DNA of 64,000 nucleotides. It comes from Lachnospiraceae bacterium (GTDB lineage: Bacteria; Bacillota; Clostridia; Lachnospirales; Lachnospiraceae). The stretch covers positions 51,237-115,236 of the forward strand of contig JAFYCS010000072.1 in the NCBI GenBank assembly GCA_017539565.1. Reading direction: 5' to 3'. Numbering within the stretch: the first letter of the stretch is position 1; the number at the start of each line of letters is the position of its first letter. Made by a program: the position numbers and the translations under genes. Shown here piece after piece: positions 26,080 to 36,800 of the stretch. The notes under the pieces were generated by a model, which saw only the letters and a program-made list of their open reading frames with translations, did no database searches and had not been told where the DNA came from.

Positions 26080-26696
26080 AGAACGCCCTCCTCTATGAGC
26101 TTATCCCGCATCGCACGGAGTGCCTTGCCCCTGTGGCTGATGGCATTCTTCTGCTCCCTGCTCATTGCAGCTGTTGTGCATCCGAACTCAGGTACATAAA
26201 AGAAAGGATCGTATCCGAAACCTTCACTTCCGGAAAGACCGCGGTCTACCATGCCTTCCACGCATTCCTGTACGCACAGGTCTTCCCTGCCGGGTACGCA
26301 GGCTGCTATCGAACATACAAATCGTGCCCCTCTTTCTTCATCGGGAACATCCTTCATATCTTCTATGATATCCATCATCGCCTGGGTATAGGTACGCTCC
26401 CCCAGCCAGCGATGAGACTGAACGCCGGGCATTCCGCCCATATGGTCTATCTCCAGACCGGAATCATCGGCCAGCACGATGGCATCGGCATATTCCGGTC
26501 CGGAAGCTTTAAGATACGCTGCAACCGCGCGCGCTTTGATAAGGGCATTCTCTTTAAAAGTGGTGCCGTTTTCATCGATCTCCTCATCAAAACCTGTATC
26601 ACTCATTGGTATGACTTTTACGTCAAGCCCTGCAAGGATCTCGTTTATCTCACGCAGCTTGTCCCTGTTTCCTGTGGCAAAAACGATATTCTTCAT
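26076..26696 (-). CDS. rdgB: XTP/dITP diphosphatase (RdgB/HAM1 family)
   Basis: 206 residues from ATG 26696, preceded by AAGGAG. Family motifs are present: FATGNRDKLREINEIL at the start, ADDSGLEID, a FGYDPFF motif and SHRGKALRAM near the end. The enzyme hydrolyses non-canonical purine nucleoside triphosphates to monophosphates and keeps deaminated bases out of DNA. It is translationally coupled to the phosphoesterase downstream and lies 10 bases after the protease gene. Confidence 0.93.
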   Translation of the reverse strand: MKNIVFATGNRDKLREINEILAGLDVKVIPMSDTGFDEEIDENGTTFKENALIKARAVAAYLKASGPEYADAIVLADDSGLEIDHMGGMPGVQSHRWLGERTYTQAMMDIIEDMKDVPDEERGARFVCSIAACVPGREDLCVQECVEGMVDRGLSGSEGFGYDPFFYVPEFGCTTAAMSREQKNAISHRGKALRAMRDKLIEEGVL

Positions 26697-26706
26697 AAAG
26701 CTCTCC

Positions 26707-29019
26707 TTACGGCAGCTGGTCACTCCAGCAGCTGTTATTATAGATATCCGTAAACTTGTACAAAGCAATGTATCCGCTGTCTACATAGGTGTTGCTGATC
26801 TGCGGTGCACCGTTCACGGTCCAGGTATCGCCAAGATAATAGCTATCCTTAAAATCTCCGTTATAATCATAGAAATCACAGAGGAAGTCTACCTTGTCGC
26901 CATCCTTAAGCTCTACAAGACCGCGGCTTACCGTCTCGGTCACATTGGGATCATAATCGGGATCCGCACCTGCGATATAACCGTAAGGCTGCTCGTCGGT
27001 AAAGAGCAGGATAAGGTTCACACGCTCCCCGTTAAGCTCAGCGGGTACCCTGCCGGTTATCGTATAGTCGTCACCGTCTTCAACGGTATCCATATGATAA
27101 TAAGCAACAGGCTGGTTGTTTATGGAAAGCCAGGTCCCGTCCACATCTGCCACCAGGTTGCCTTCATCGTCAAAAGAATATACATTATCAAGTCCCATGT
27201 CCACATAGCCCTGACCGTTATCCACAAAGAGATTCAGGTCAACGCTGTGTACCAGAGCCCACTGCTCCTCGGGGAGGGAGATATAATATCCCTTGCTGCC
27301 GCTCTTCCAGCTGAGAAGGGTATGATCCAGCTGATGCTCGTATACATACTCTGCTGTATCCTCGGCACTTATGCTTCGGCTGCCGAAGCCCATATCCGAT
27401 ACCAGATCAAATATGCTGTCCAGATCAACAGGTGATGACTGGTGTCCGCCGCTTAAGATATTGAAGGCGCTTCCGCCGCCTGCTACCTGGCCAGCCCCCT
27501 GCATACCGGCAAAGGATTTGATGCACTCCGAATACTCACTGTCAAGGCCTATCTGGGAATACAGCCTGTCAGCCGTATTAACAGTGGATTTGCTCGATCT
27601 GTACGGAAAGTAGATCGATACACCGTAAGCATTGGTCATATTCGAAGAGGTCCTGTTATACTTGACCGCACTGAGCACGGTCTTTGCCAGCTCCTCACCT
27701 TCCTGTGTGCCCATGTTCTTTGCAAAGTGCACCAGGTCGATCTGGTCGAGCTTCGAAGACTGCGCGAACTCTCTGGTATTGGACCTTGCATTTGATACCT
27801 GGGCAAACTGCTCAAGCTTTATCAGATCGGAAGTGCTCTGCGAGAAGGACTTGAACTCATCACCGATGGTCTGTGACAGCTCTGCAAGATCGACTACGGA
27901 AAGGGTAGTCTTCTGTCCGGATGCCTGTTTTGCACAGACTGCTACAAAATCGTCCGCTATCATCTGTCCTATATCGATAGTCTCCATTGAAGTATTCTTT
28001 GACAGAGCCGTAAGCCAGTTGGTGTAATACCAGCCAAGGCCGGGCTCGGTCTCCTCGGAAGCTATGATATAATCCGCATGGTTAGCTATCATGAGATCGG
28101 TCTCTACGGTAGCCATGAGGCATGCATCGAAACCTATGAAATCATACTTTATACCCGCAGCGTTCAGGGCACTGTTGATCTCTCCAAGGTCCATGGAGCC
28201 GCTGCCGCTCTTTAACTCATCATATCCGTAACCGGAAATGGAACCGCCGCCGTGATCCCAAAAGATCAGCATGTTACGGTTAGCCGGGAAGTTCTTTGCG
28301 CAATACCTGATGAAATCAGTAAGGCAGGCAGGATCGGTCATGGACGCGCTGCCCTTGTCTGCTTCAAGGAGATTAAGCTTTCCGTTCTTTATCTGATATA
28401 TCTGATGCACCTTGTTTGAGATGCCGCTTATGGACCACTTCTTTGCACCGCCGGTATATAGGATCACGTTTACCTTATCTGAAAGGCTTGCGTTCATCAT
28501 CTCCTTTATGTCATTGCTGCCCATGCCGTACTTTGATTCAAGGTCTGTACCGCACATGTAGACCATGACTGTAACGGTATCCTTGCCGCCGCCCAGGATA
28601 TCGGTATATTTGATCCTGGCTTCCGGTGCTACGTCACGGTTAAGGCTTCCCGTATTGGATGATCCGCCCCAGCCGGTAGATGTACCGCTGAGTGCCGACA
28701 TATAATCACCGGCTCCAAAGCCAGAACTGCCGCTTCCTGAGCCCGCATCCGTTGTATATCCGCTTTCCCCGCCGCTGTATCCGTAATCTCCGCCGTCACT
28801 TTCACCGAAGAGACCTGACTTGGAAAGTAATATTATAATAATGAACAGTATTATGGATCCGCCGCCAATAGCTTTACCGGGGCCTCCGTTTCCGCCGCCG
28901 CCGGGACGCGGTCCTCCCGCACCGACAGGACCTCCTCCTGTTCCGCTGCCTCTTAAGTGCACTCCGTTACCGGGGCCTGTTACGTTTTTCTCTCTTCCTC
29001 TGGGTCTGTTGTCTGGCAT
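26707..29019 (-). CDS. Membrane-anchored clostripain-like (C11) cysteine peptidase
   Basis: 770 residues. An unusual cytoplasmic N-terminus (1-52) very rich in Gly and Pro precedes one transmembrane helix (about 53-72, IILFIIIILLSKSGLF), then a Gly/Ser linker. The clostripain catalytic region has the opening VTVMVYMCGTDLES, the catalytic His in FWDHGGG (about residue 254) and Cys in FDACLMATVE (about 300), followed by ASEETEPGLGW. The C-terminal 200 residues are beta-rich. Clostripain-type enzymes cleave after Arg or Lys. The membrane anchoring puts the protease outside the cell. It precedes rdgB by 10 bases. Confidence 0.88.
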   Translation of the reverse strand: MPDNRPRGREKNVTGPGNGVHLRGSGTGGGPVGAGGPRPGGGGNGGPGKAIGGGSIILFIIIILLSKSGLFGESDGGDYGYSGGESGYTTDAGSGSGSSGFGAGDYMSALSGTSTGWGGSSNTGSLNRDVAPEARIKYTDILGGGKDTVTVMVYMCGTDLESKYGMGSNDIKEMMNASLSDKVNVILYTGGAKKWSISGISNKVHQIYQIKNGKLNLLEADKGSASMTDPACLTDFIRYCAKNFPANRNMLIFWDHGGGSISGYGYDELKSGSGSMDLGEINSALNAAGIKYDFIGFDACLMATVETDLMIANHADYIIASEETEPGLGWYYTNWLTALSKNTSMETIDIGQMIADDFVAVCAKQASGQKTTLSVVDLAELSQTIGDEFKSFSQSTSDLIKLEQFAQVSNARSNTREFAQSSKLDQIDLVHFAKNMGTQEGEELAKTVLSAVKYNRTSSNMTNAYGVSIYFPYRSSKSTVNTADRLYSQIGLDSEYSECIKSFAGMQGAGQVAGGGSAFNILSGGHQSSPVDLDSIFDLVSDMGFGSRSISAEDTAEYVYEHQLDHTLLSWKSGSKGYYISLPEEQWALVHSVDLNLFVDNGQGYVDMGLDNVYSFDDEGNLVADVDGTWLSINNQPVAYYHMDTVEDGDDYTITGRVPAELNGERVNLILLFTDEQPYGYIAGADPDYDPNVTETVSRGLVELKDGDKVDFLCDFYDYNGDFKDSYYLGDTWTVNGAPQISNTYVDSGYIALYKFTDIYNNSCWSDQLP

Positions 29020-29025
29020 GTCTTT

Positions 29026-30168
29026 TTACCTCCGCGGGGGCTTGGCTCCCATATACTGCAAATAATATGTTTTCAGCATTCCGTTATAGATCTTGCGGTT
29101 CTTATCCGCTTTTCTGCCTATATCCTTTTCGGCATCCTCATAAGAAGTTATAAGGAACATCGACCAGTCCTTAAGTGCACGGTAACGCTCTCCTATGGTA
29201 TTGTAGAGTGCCGGCAGGGCTGCTTTTTCCTCAAGCCTTTCGCCGTAAGGCGGGTTGGTTATGATAAAACCGTAGGGCTTGGGATGTGATAATTGTTCAA
29301 CACTGCGCTGCTGGAAATGGATCAGTTTATCCACGCCCGCGCGCTGTGCATTCTCTCTTGCCGCCTTAACAATGGCACCATCGATATCGTAGCCCTGGAT
29401 ATCACAATCGATATCCGGCGTTTCAAGAGACTTCGCTTCTTCTTTTGCATCCTTCCACATCTGTGCCGGTATTATGTGTTCCCACTTCATCGCCGTAAAG
29501 CTTCTGTTGACACCGGGAGCTATATTTGCCGCCATAAGCGCCGCTTCTATAGGGAAGGTGCCGCTGCCGCAGAAAGGATCCACCAGTATACGGTCTCCTC
29601 TCCAGGGGCTCAGCATTATAAGTGCTGCCGCCAGATTCTCCGCCAGCGGAGCTTTTGAAGTGAGCAGCCTGTAACCGCGCTTATGCAGTGAATCCCCGCT
29701 GGTATCTAGGCCGACACTCACGATATCTTTTTTGATAAATACACGGATGGGATAATTGTCTCCGTCCTCCGGAAACTGCCTTATACCGTACTTTTCGGAA
29801 AGCCTGTCCACCATCGCCTTCTTCATGACCGACTGTATATCGGAAGGTGAAAACAGGGCACTCTTTACACTGGCAGCCTTTGCCACCCAGAAGCGGCCGT
29901 TCCTGGGGATATACTTTTCCAGCGGTAATGCCTTGGTTCCCTGGAAGAGTTCCTCAAAACTCTCCGCCTTAAAGCTTCCCAGCTTAATAAGAAGTCTCTC
30001 CGCCGTACGCGAGCACACATTAACGCGGCAGACTGCTTCCGCATCTCCCGCGAAAGTCACTCTGCCGTCTTCGACATCCGTCACATCATAACCGAGATCA
30101 GTGATCTCTCTTTTTAAAACTGCCTCCAATCCGAAATGGCAGGGGGCTATTATCTCGTACCTCTCCAT
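29026..30168 (-). CDS. THUMP-domain RNA guanine-N2 methyltransferase (RlmL-like)
   Basis: 380 residues: an N-terminal ferredoxin-like and THUMP region (1-160; APCHFGLEAVLKREI) followed by a Rossmann methyltransferase domain with the SAM motif VDPFCGSGTFPIEAA and catalytic NPPYGERLEE. This family methylates 23S rRNA or tRNA guanines at N2. The Gram-positive single-domain form is usually about 380 residues, as here. No ribosome binding site precedes the ATG and a promoter ends only nine bases before it, suggesting a leaderless mRNA. Confidence 0.92.
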   Translation of the reverse strand: MERYEIIAPCHFGLEAVLKREITDLGYDVTDVEDGRVTFAGDAEAVCRVNVCSRTAERLLIKLGSFKAESFEELFQGTKALPLEKYIPRNGRFWVAKAASVKSALFSPSDIQSVMKKAMVDRLSEKYGIRQFPEDGDNYPIRVFIKKDIVSVGLDTSGDSLHKRGYRLLTSKAPLAENLAAALIMLSPWRGDRILVDPFCGSGTFPIEAALMAANIAPGVNRSFTAMKWEHIIPAQMWKDAKEEAKSLETPDIDCDIQGYDIDGAIVKAARENAQRAGVDKLIHFQQRSVEQLSHPKPYGFIITNPPYGERLEEKAALPALYNTIGERYRALKDWSMFLITSYEDAEKDIGRKADKNRKIYNGMLKTYYLQYMGAKPPRR

Positions 30169-30177
30169 AGTGGAGCT

Positions 30178-30206
30178 ATTTTAGCACAACAGCTACTCCT
30201 ATACAA
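30178..30206 (-). promoter_or_regulatory. Promoter for the RlmL-type gene, nine bases from its start codon
   Basis: Minus-strand -35 TTGTAT (plus 30201-30206), 17-bp spacer, -10 TAAAAT (30178-30183). Transcription starting about seven bases after the -10 would begin almost at the ATG at 30168. There is no Shine-Dalgarno sequence in between. Confidence 0.55.
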
Positions 30207-30237
30207 GTATTATCTTCTCATAGGCAGGCGTATACAC

Positions 30238-30267
30238 AAAAAAGTGAGGACACGGAGGTGTCCTCAC
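30238..30267 (-). terminator. Rho-independent terminator of the xylanase operon
   Basis: A perfect 10-bp stem (GTGAGGACAC 30244-30253; GTGTCCTCAC 30258-30267) with a four-base loop is followed on the minus strand by TTTTTTGTG. It lies 15 bases after the xylanase stop. Confidence 0.9.
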
Positions 30268-30282
30268 CAATACTGCTGAATA

Positions 30283-31485
30283 CTACTCTATTGTTACCGT
30301 AAGCGCTTCGTTATCGCTTAACTTCACGGCAGCTTTCTTACCGTCTGCCTCCAGCTCATAATCACCCTTGAAGGCCTCTACAACCGCGCATCCGTTGGCA
30401 TCGGTGATAACCGTGGTATCTGTCCACCACTCTTCATGGATCAGCTTCTTAAGCATGGTGTAGGAAGGCTTCTCACTGCCGTCCAGTCTTACAAAGCCGC
30501 TGGGAGCTTTAAGCCATGCGCCGTCCTTGAAGTCCCAGGTGGTGATAGCCTGAACAAGGGGATGTGAGAACAGTATGCGGTACATCTCTTCTATCTCTTT
30601 TGCCTGTCTCTCTTCTCCCTCGGGAGTGGTAGGCCACTCATCTACCTGCCAGTCATTCAGATCGACTATATGTGCAGGCATTATCTCTCCGGAAACAAGG
30701 GTATTCTCGGTAAAGTGAATAGGCAGTCCGAAATGCTCAAATCTTTCCAGCACTTCTTCCAGCTTCTCCCTGCCCCAGAATCCCTGATGCTGATGAGACT
30801 GGATACCTATGGCACTGATGGGAACTCCTGCATTCAGGCAGCCGTCGATCAGTATCTCATAATTAATGGAAGTATTGAAATCATTAAGCAGGAGCACCGC
30901 ATCGGGATTGCACTCGTATGCCTTATCAAAAACTTCCTTTATCATCTTAACCCTGCCCTTTTCTTTGCAGACACGGGTTATAGCATTGTCATACTTATCA
31001 AATATGGGCATTATGACCACTTCGTTGATAACATCCCACATATCGATAACACCCTTGAAGGCTTTCACATCGCGGTCGATCCTTTCAAGCTGTTTACGCA
31101 TGATGGTCTCATTATCATACTTCATGAGCCAGTCTGCACAGACGGTATGCCAGCACAGGGGATGACCCTTAACCTTAACATTCTTTTCCTGAAGGTATTT
31201 TGCTGTCTTCATCATGGCTTCGGTATTGGGCTTGCCTTCCTCATGTTCAAACATTCCCCAGTAAAAAGGCAGGGTACCGTAATTAAAAACTTTTAGCCAC
31301 TTATCTGTTAAATCCTTAGCCTGTTCGGAACCTTTCATGACATAAGCCATGAAATCAAAGGCGCCGCAGCCAAACAGGAAATCGTGGTTGGTCTGCTTAA
31401 CGCTTATCTGCTTATCTGCCAGGGCATTACCCTGTGCATCCTTAAATATTATCTGCTTTTTAACTTTTCTGTGAGAAATATCCAT
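30283..31485 (-). CDS. GH10 endo-1,4-beta-xylanase, apparently intracellular
   Basis: 400 residues. A short beta N-terminus (VKKQIIFKDAQGNALADKQI) is followed by a GH10 TIM barrel (about 35-340) with FLFGCGAFDF, KGHPLCWHTV, the acid/base Glu155 in WDVINE and the nucleophile Glu260 in HFTENT, plus IGIQSHQHQ. A C-terminal beta domain (about 350-400) ends the protein. There is no signal peptide or carbohydrate-binding module, so it probably acts on imported xylo-oligosaccharides. The nucleophile context is TEN rather than the usual TELD, as in some divergent GH10 members. AGAGGTGA precedes the ATG. Last gene of a three-gene operon. Confidence 0.9.
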   Translation of the reverse strand: MDISHRKVKKQIIFKDAQGNALADKQISVKQTNHDFLFGCGAFDFMAYVMKGSEQAKDLTDKWLKVFNYGTLPFYWGMFEHEEGKPNTEAMMKTAKYLQEKNVKVKGHPLCWHTVCADWLMKYDNETIMRKQLERIDRDVKAFKGVIDMWDVINEVVIMPIFDKYDNAITRVCKEKGRVKMIKEVFDKAYECNPDAVLLLNDFNTSINYEILIDGCLNAGVPISAIGIQSHQHQGFWGREKLEEVLERFEHFGLPIHFTENTLVSGEIMPAHIVDLNDWQVDEWPTTPEGEERQAKEIEEMYRILFSHPLVQAITTWDFKDGAWLKAPSGFVRLDGSEKPSYTMLKKLIHEEWWTDTTVITDANGCAVVEAFKGDYELEADGKKAAVKLSDNEALTVTIE

Positions 31486-31516
31486 CAGGTCACCTCTTTT
31501 TGTTTTTATTTGATGG

Positions 31517-32692
31517 TCACACCATCATTTTATATATTTTAGCACAATCTTCCTCATTAAGGGTAATAAATCCTGAAATTGTTCCGTCTCTTCCGTCACC
31601 GCGGCAGAGTACATTTACCAGCTTAGGGATATCTTCTTCCTTAGCGCCCAGTTCCTCAAAGTTCTTAGGCATACCGATGGAGATCAGATAATTCCTGAAA
31701 GCTTCGATACCGGCCTTTGCGGTAACCTCCGGATGGGCAAAATCCATCTGGCAGCCCCAGATCCTTACTGCCGCCTGTGCAAAACGCATTACGTTATGAG
31801 ACAGCTCATATGTGAATACTGCCGGCATCGTTACGGCCAGCCCCGCACCGTGAGCGCAGTCATAAAGAGCGGAAAGCTCATGCTCAATGGTGTGGCTTAA
31901 CCAATCCTGGCTGCGTCCGACGCCTACCGCATTATTGTGAGCCATGGTACCTGCCCACATGATGTTGGCCCTTGCTTCATAATTATCGGGATCGGCGATA
32001 ACGCGGGGGCCTTCATGGATCATGGTAAGCAGCAGTGCCTCTATCAGTCTGTCGGTCACCTCTACTTCCTCGGTATTGGTCAGATAGCGCTCATAAAGAT
32101 GAGCCATGATATCGGTAATGCCGGCTGCAGTCTGATATGCAGGCAGTGTCTGTGTAAGAGTGGGATTCAATATGCTGAATTTGGGTCTTATGGCGTCTCC
32201 GCTGGCACCGCGCTTGAACATGCCTTCTTCCTTAGTGATAACTGAATCCGGACTGCCCTCACTTCCTGCTGCCGCAATGGTAAGTATGGTACCTATGCTC
32301 AGTGCCTTCTCGATCCTCCTGCCCCTGTAGAAATCCCAGAAATCACCGTCGTAAACAACGCCTGCAGCAATAGCCTTTGAAGAGTCTATAACACTTCCGC
32401 CGCCCACTGCCAGTACAAAGTCCACTCCTTCCTTCTTACACAGGTCTATGCCTTCATACACCAGCCCGCTCCTGGGATTGGGCTTGACACCGCCCAGCTC
32501 AACATAAGCTATGTTTTCGTCATCCAGGGACTTCTTAACTCTCTCAAGAAGGCCCGAACGCACCACACTTCCGCCGCCGTAATGAATGAGCACCTTTGTG
32601 CCTCCGAAGCGCTTTACATACTCTCCGGCCTTATTTTCCGTATCTTTTCCGAACACAAAGCAAGTAGGTGAATAGAACTCAAAATTATTCAT
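31517..32692 (-). CDS. Iron-containing alcohol dehydrogenase (butanol dehydrogenase type)
   Basis: 391 residues, full length for the family. NAD(P)-binding motif FVLAVGGGSVIDSSKAIA, and metal-ligand motifs GITDIMAHLYERY and TIEHELSALYDCAHGAG. These enzymes reduce aldehydes such as butyraldehyde, glyoxals or lactaldehyde. The close match in length and motifs to YqhD/BdhA suggests NADPH use, but the sequence does not settle it. AAAGGATC precedes the ATG. It lies between an oxidoreductase and the xylanase, with gaps of about 30 bases. Confidence 0.92.
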   Translation of the reverse strand: MNNFEFYSPTCFVFGKDTENKAGEYVKRFGGTKVLIHYGGGSVVRSGLLERVKKSLDDENIAYVELGGVKPNPRSGLVYEGIDLCKKEGVDFVLAVGGGSVIDSSKAIAAGVVYDGDFWDFYRGRRIEKALSIGTILTIAAAGSEGSPDSVITKEEGMFKRGASGDAIRPKFSILNPTLTQTLPAYQTAAGITDIMAHLYERYLTNTEEVEVTDRLIEALLLTMIHEGPRVIADPDNYEARANIMWAGTMAHNNAVGVGRSQDWLSHTIEHELSALYDCAHGAGLAVTMPAVFTYELSHNVMRFAQAAVRIWGCQMDFAHPEVTAKAGIEAFRNYLISIGMPKNFEELGAKEEDIPKLVNVLCRGDGRDGTISGFITLNEEDCAKIYKMMV

Positions 32693-32721
32693 AAATTGAT
32701 CCTTTCTGCCTCCCGGGCACT

Positions 32722-33702
32722 TTATTTATGATATCCTGTTTCTTCGAATACTCTGTCCATAAGCTCTGCATTCCTTATGGAAAACTCCGGCGTCACATGA
32801 GGCTTTTCTCCGGAAAGTATGCATCTGTTCAACTGTGCCGATTCAAGTGAATAATTCTGGGGAGCCGAAACCTTTCTTTCGGTCACCCCGTCTTTTGTAT
32901 AGATCTTATAGCTTAATTCTCCTGACTGGTTATATTCCACTTCTGACCGAATGGAACCCTTATTACCGTGGATATAGAGCCTGTCAAATCGGGAATTTGA
33001 ATTTTCTCCCAGGATCATGCCCACGTTAAACGAAGCTCTTACTCCGTTCTTAAAGCGTATCATGGCAGCCGTTGTCAGATCCACTCCCAGATCCGAATAC
33101 TCTGCTTCAGCCCATACACGATCAGGCTCCGAATCGATAAGCGACAGTATCATCGTGGTACAATAACAGCCAAGGTCATACATGGCTCCTCCGCCATGTT
33201 CTTTATGAAGGCGGAAGTCTTCCTTATACCCCTGGGTAATAAAAGCAGACTCGATATAATCTATATCCCCGATAAACCCGTCTGAGATATCCTTCTTAAG
33301 ACTCTCGACATATGGACTGTGAAGATACGCGTAAGCTTCCATCAGGATTACGCCGCACTCCTGTGCCGTACTATACATCTGTCTTGCCTCATCCGCATTC
33401 AGCGCCAGCGGTTTTTCGCACAGCACATGCTTATGTTTCTTAAGTGCCGCTGTTACCCATTTGATGTGAAGATCGTTAGGCAGCGGTATATATACTGCCT
33501 GCACTTCATCATCATCAAGCAGCTCTTCATAGCTGCCGTATGCTTTCTTAAAACCGAAATCCTTTTTGAAAAGCTCTGCCTTCTCAAGACTCCTGCCTGC
33601 TATCGCATACAATTCACAGCTGTCAGTAAGCCGCATCCCTGGAATGGTACATCCCCTTGCGATATTGGCTGTTCCCAGGATCCCCCACTTAACCTTCTCC
33701 AT
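32722..33702 (-). CDS. Gfo/Idh/MocA-family oxidoreductase
   Basis: 326 residues from ATG 33702, chosen because AGGAGG lies eight bases upstream; an in-frame ATG two codons earlier is too close to that site. Nucleotide-binding start WGILGTANIARGC, then the conserved EKP of the catalytic Lys in VLCEKPLALNADEA, and a GGGAMYDLGCY motif. Family members oxidise or reduce sugars and inositols with NAD(P). First gene of the operon with alcohol dehydrogenase and xylanase; a sugar-derived substrate is likely. Confidence 0.9.
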   Translation of the reverse strand: MEKVKWGILGTANIARGCTIPGMRLTDSCELYAIAGRSLEKAELFKKDFGFKKAYGSYEELLDDDEVQAVYIPLPNDLHIKWVTAALKKHKHVLCEKPLALNADEARQMYSTAQECGVILMEAYAYLHSPYVESLKKDISDGFIGDIDYIESAFITQGYKEDFRLHKEHGGGAMYDLGCYCTTMILSLIDSEPDRVWAEAEYSDLGVDLTTAAMIRFKNGVRASFNVGMILGENSNSRFDRLYIHGNKGSIRSEVEYNQSGELSYKIYTKDGVTERKVSAPQNYSLESAQLNRCILSGEKPHVTPEFSIRNAELMDRVFEETGYHK

Positions 33703-33806
33703 CGGCATAACCTCCTGTTTATTTTGTGATCGTATGATAACATCCGCAGTCAGGCATCGCTTCTTACATATCGTTTTATCATTTATTATTTTTTGACAAG
33801 CCGGTC

Positions 33807-36800
33807 TTAACGCACGTTCACGCTTATCGTGACAGTCTTCCCGTCGATCTTTGCCGAAAGTTTTGTCTTTCCCTTCGACAGAGCCACTATGGTACCGTTC
33901 TCATCAACATAGGCTACAGCCGGTTTGCTGCTCTTAAATATAACCGGATGCTCCGTGATATCTAAGGATACAAACTTTAGCTTAATATCACTATTGACCG
34001 ACATTTCTGCCGTATAGCTGTATCCTTTCTTTCCTTTCCGGCTGATGGCCGCCGTATTAACCGAAGGGTCCTCAACAACCACACTTATACGGTATGTCGT
34101 ACCGCCTGATACAGCAGTAAGTTCCGCTTTACCGGTTCCGGCGGCTTTTATCTTGCCCTTCTTCGCATTCAGGACTTCAACCACTGAAGGATTACTGCTC
34201 TGCCATTCCGCTTTCTTAACGGCTTTAAGCTTTATGGTCTTTTTACTTCCTGCTATAAGGTGCATGGTCCTCTCGACGGCAGTACTATCCTCTTTAACCT
34301 TAACTTTGAGATTATATGCTTTACCGTTCACATAAGCAGTAATGGTCACTGTGCCTTTGCCAACCGCCTTGATGTTTCCGCTCTGGTCAACAACAGCCAC
34401 ATCAGGTGCCGGAGAATAATAATATACTCCCAGCTCACTGTCACCTGTGGTAAAGCCTGCACTCTTACTCTCTCCGGCTTCCATGGTGAGTTTCTTTGAA
34501 CCGAACCCGGGCTGGGCTATGCTTATCTTTACACTCTTGCCGTTTGAATTACTGGTAAGGAATACATACTCTCCTTCAGAAGTAGTTTTCTTCGCTGTTA
34601 TAACACCCTTTTTAGATACGCTGAGCTGTTTACCGCTGCTCTTAAAACCGCAATCCTTACTGCTCTTCCAGAGACTCTTATCTATCGTTCCCTTCTGTCC
34701 CTTTACAAGATGAAGTTCTGTTGTGAAACTGTCTACGATCACGGTGGGATTAAGCGGTGAATCACTGCTTACATCATCCTCTCCGGAAGGATCAGGCAGT
34801 TCACCGTTCTTATCCCTTATGACTGCAGTGATGCATTCCGGAGCAGTGCTTGAATGAGTCGAATCGCCTTTAACATAATACCATACATAGTAATAGCCGG
34901 GATCTTCTCCGCAGGGAAGGGTCTTGCTGAAACTGCTCTCTGCAGGGGCCTTCTTCGTACTCTTGCCTACCGCATAATACAGATCTCCTCCATCGGCCGA
35001 TCCTGCAACCACGAGAACCTGTGAATTCCAGTTATAGGTAAGATCCTTTGCCACCGGTGCCTTCTTTAATACAGCCTGGGGTTTCTCATCTTTTTTAAAT
35101 GTTGCGCTTACAGTCACCGCCTTTTTCGGCATTGTCAGACTGGTAGTGGATGCCCCCTCATCTTCAAATACAACATCATCCTCACTGGTCCATTTATCAA
35201 AGACCTGTCCTGCGGGTGCAGCGGATGCGCTGATGGTCACTCTCTCACCTTCCTCGTAATCACCACTTCCTTCGCCATCCTTAACAGTAAGCCTGTAAGC
35301 AGCATTACGGATACGTACATAAACTGGAGTAGCCTCAACACCGTTATACTCAGATGTTGATGTAAGCCTGTAGTATACAGTATATTCGCCGGCTTCAGTT
35401 CCTTCGGGGATCTCCTCACTCCAGTCATTCATATCCTCACTGTATTCGAACTTTCCGCCTTTTGTTACGGTTCCCGGAATAAGGAGCTTCTGTGCAGATC
35501 CTGTATAGCTCAATGCTGCTGCCGTGGGCGCAGTATATTCAGGTGTCTTTAAGCTGGTCAGGGTAAGCTTGACCCAGAATGTCACATCATAATTCTCGCC
35601 CTTTATCCAGCAGGAGATCATTACCCAGTCACTGGATACGCCGGACCGGATCTCCAGCTCTATCTCTCCCTTTGCATTAACGAGATAATCATTCAGGACC
35701 ACACCATTGCAGATGGCTTCTTCCCACAGATCATACCCTGTAGCCGCTCCTGCATCTGCCGGAAGCATGGATGCTATGGATATGCGGGGCGACTTATCAT
35801 CCTTACTGATATTACGGTTGATGGTTTCCAGGGTACGCATTGCTGCTTTCTTAATGCTGAAAGCCGCGCTTCCGCTTACGATATAATCGCCGCCTTCACG
35901 GTCGGTGATCGTCACCGTCGCCGTATTATCACCCACCTTGACATTATTCGAATACAGCAGGTTGTATTCCATGGGACTGACAACTCCGGCTTCGGGATCA
36001 TATACCTGTACATTGGGTTCCTGCGCACTTCCGTCCCAGATAGCTGTGGAGACGGTGATCTCGGGTGCGGATAATTCCCTGGATCCTATGGTAAAGCTTC
36101 CCGAAGCTTCTCCCGTAAACGCGCCCTTACCTGTTACGATCACTTTGGCTGTGCCCGCATGGATATTATCACTGTATGAGGATATACTGTAATCAGTTCC
36201 GTTCTGCAGCTCATCTCCATCCAGCGTAACCTTTACAGCAGAAGCAGCAAGCTTGATCTCACTGCCGCTGAATGTATAGCTTCCGTCCACTTCCACAAGT
36301 GCGGCTTCAAGGTTTCTCGGTGTAACGTTAAGATTGCCGTCCACATAATTTATCTCATAGTTGGATGTTACATCCGCTCCGTCAGCATCCGTTATCTTTG
36401 CCCCGGAAGCTTTAGTTTTATTATTATCAAAATCTCCCTCTATTGTAACGGCACTCAGCTCATGGCCTGAAGGAATGAATTCATATGCATTCGCCGTCTC
36501 CATTTCTGCCAGTTCCACCATAGATGCCACAGGCTTTCCTGCTTCCACGGTCTGATCCAGGGCGATAACCCTGACTGAAAGCGGCAGGATATTTCCTTTT
36601 ATATCTGCAGGCCATTTTGTCTCATCAATATAATAGTTTTCCGAGATCTCCTGCGTACCGCTCTCAAGAGCCACATCTGTAACGGTAATGGGCTTATTGT
36701 TCCCCACTGCAGGATCGGCAAACTCGCCCATTACAAAGCATCCCAGATCTGTCTTATCCTTATCAAGGACTCCGTTCAGTACAACCGAACTCCAGTCAAG

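Noticed and set aside
26479..27435. Plus-strand frame of 318 codons opposite rdgB and the clostripain-like gene
   Set aside because: It crosses two genuine minus-strand genes with intact motifs and has no ribosome site.
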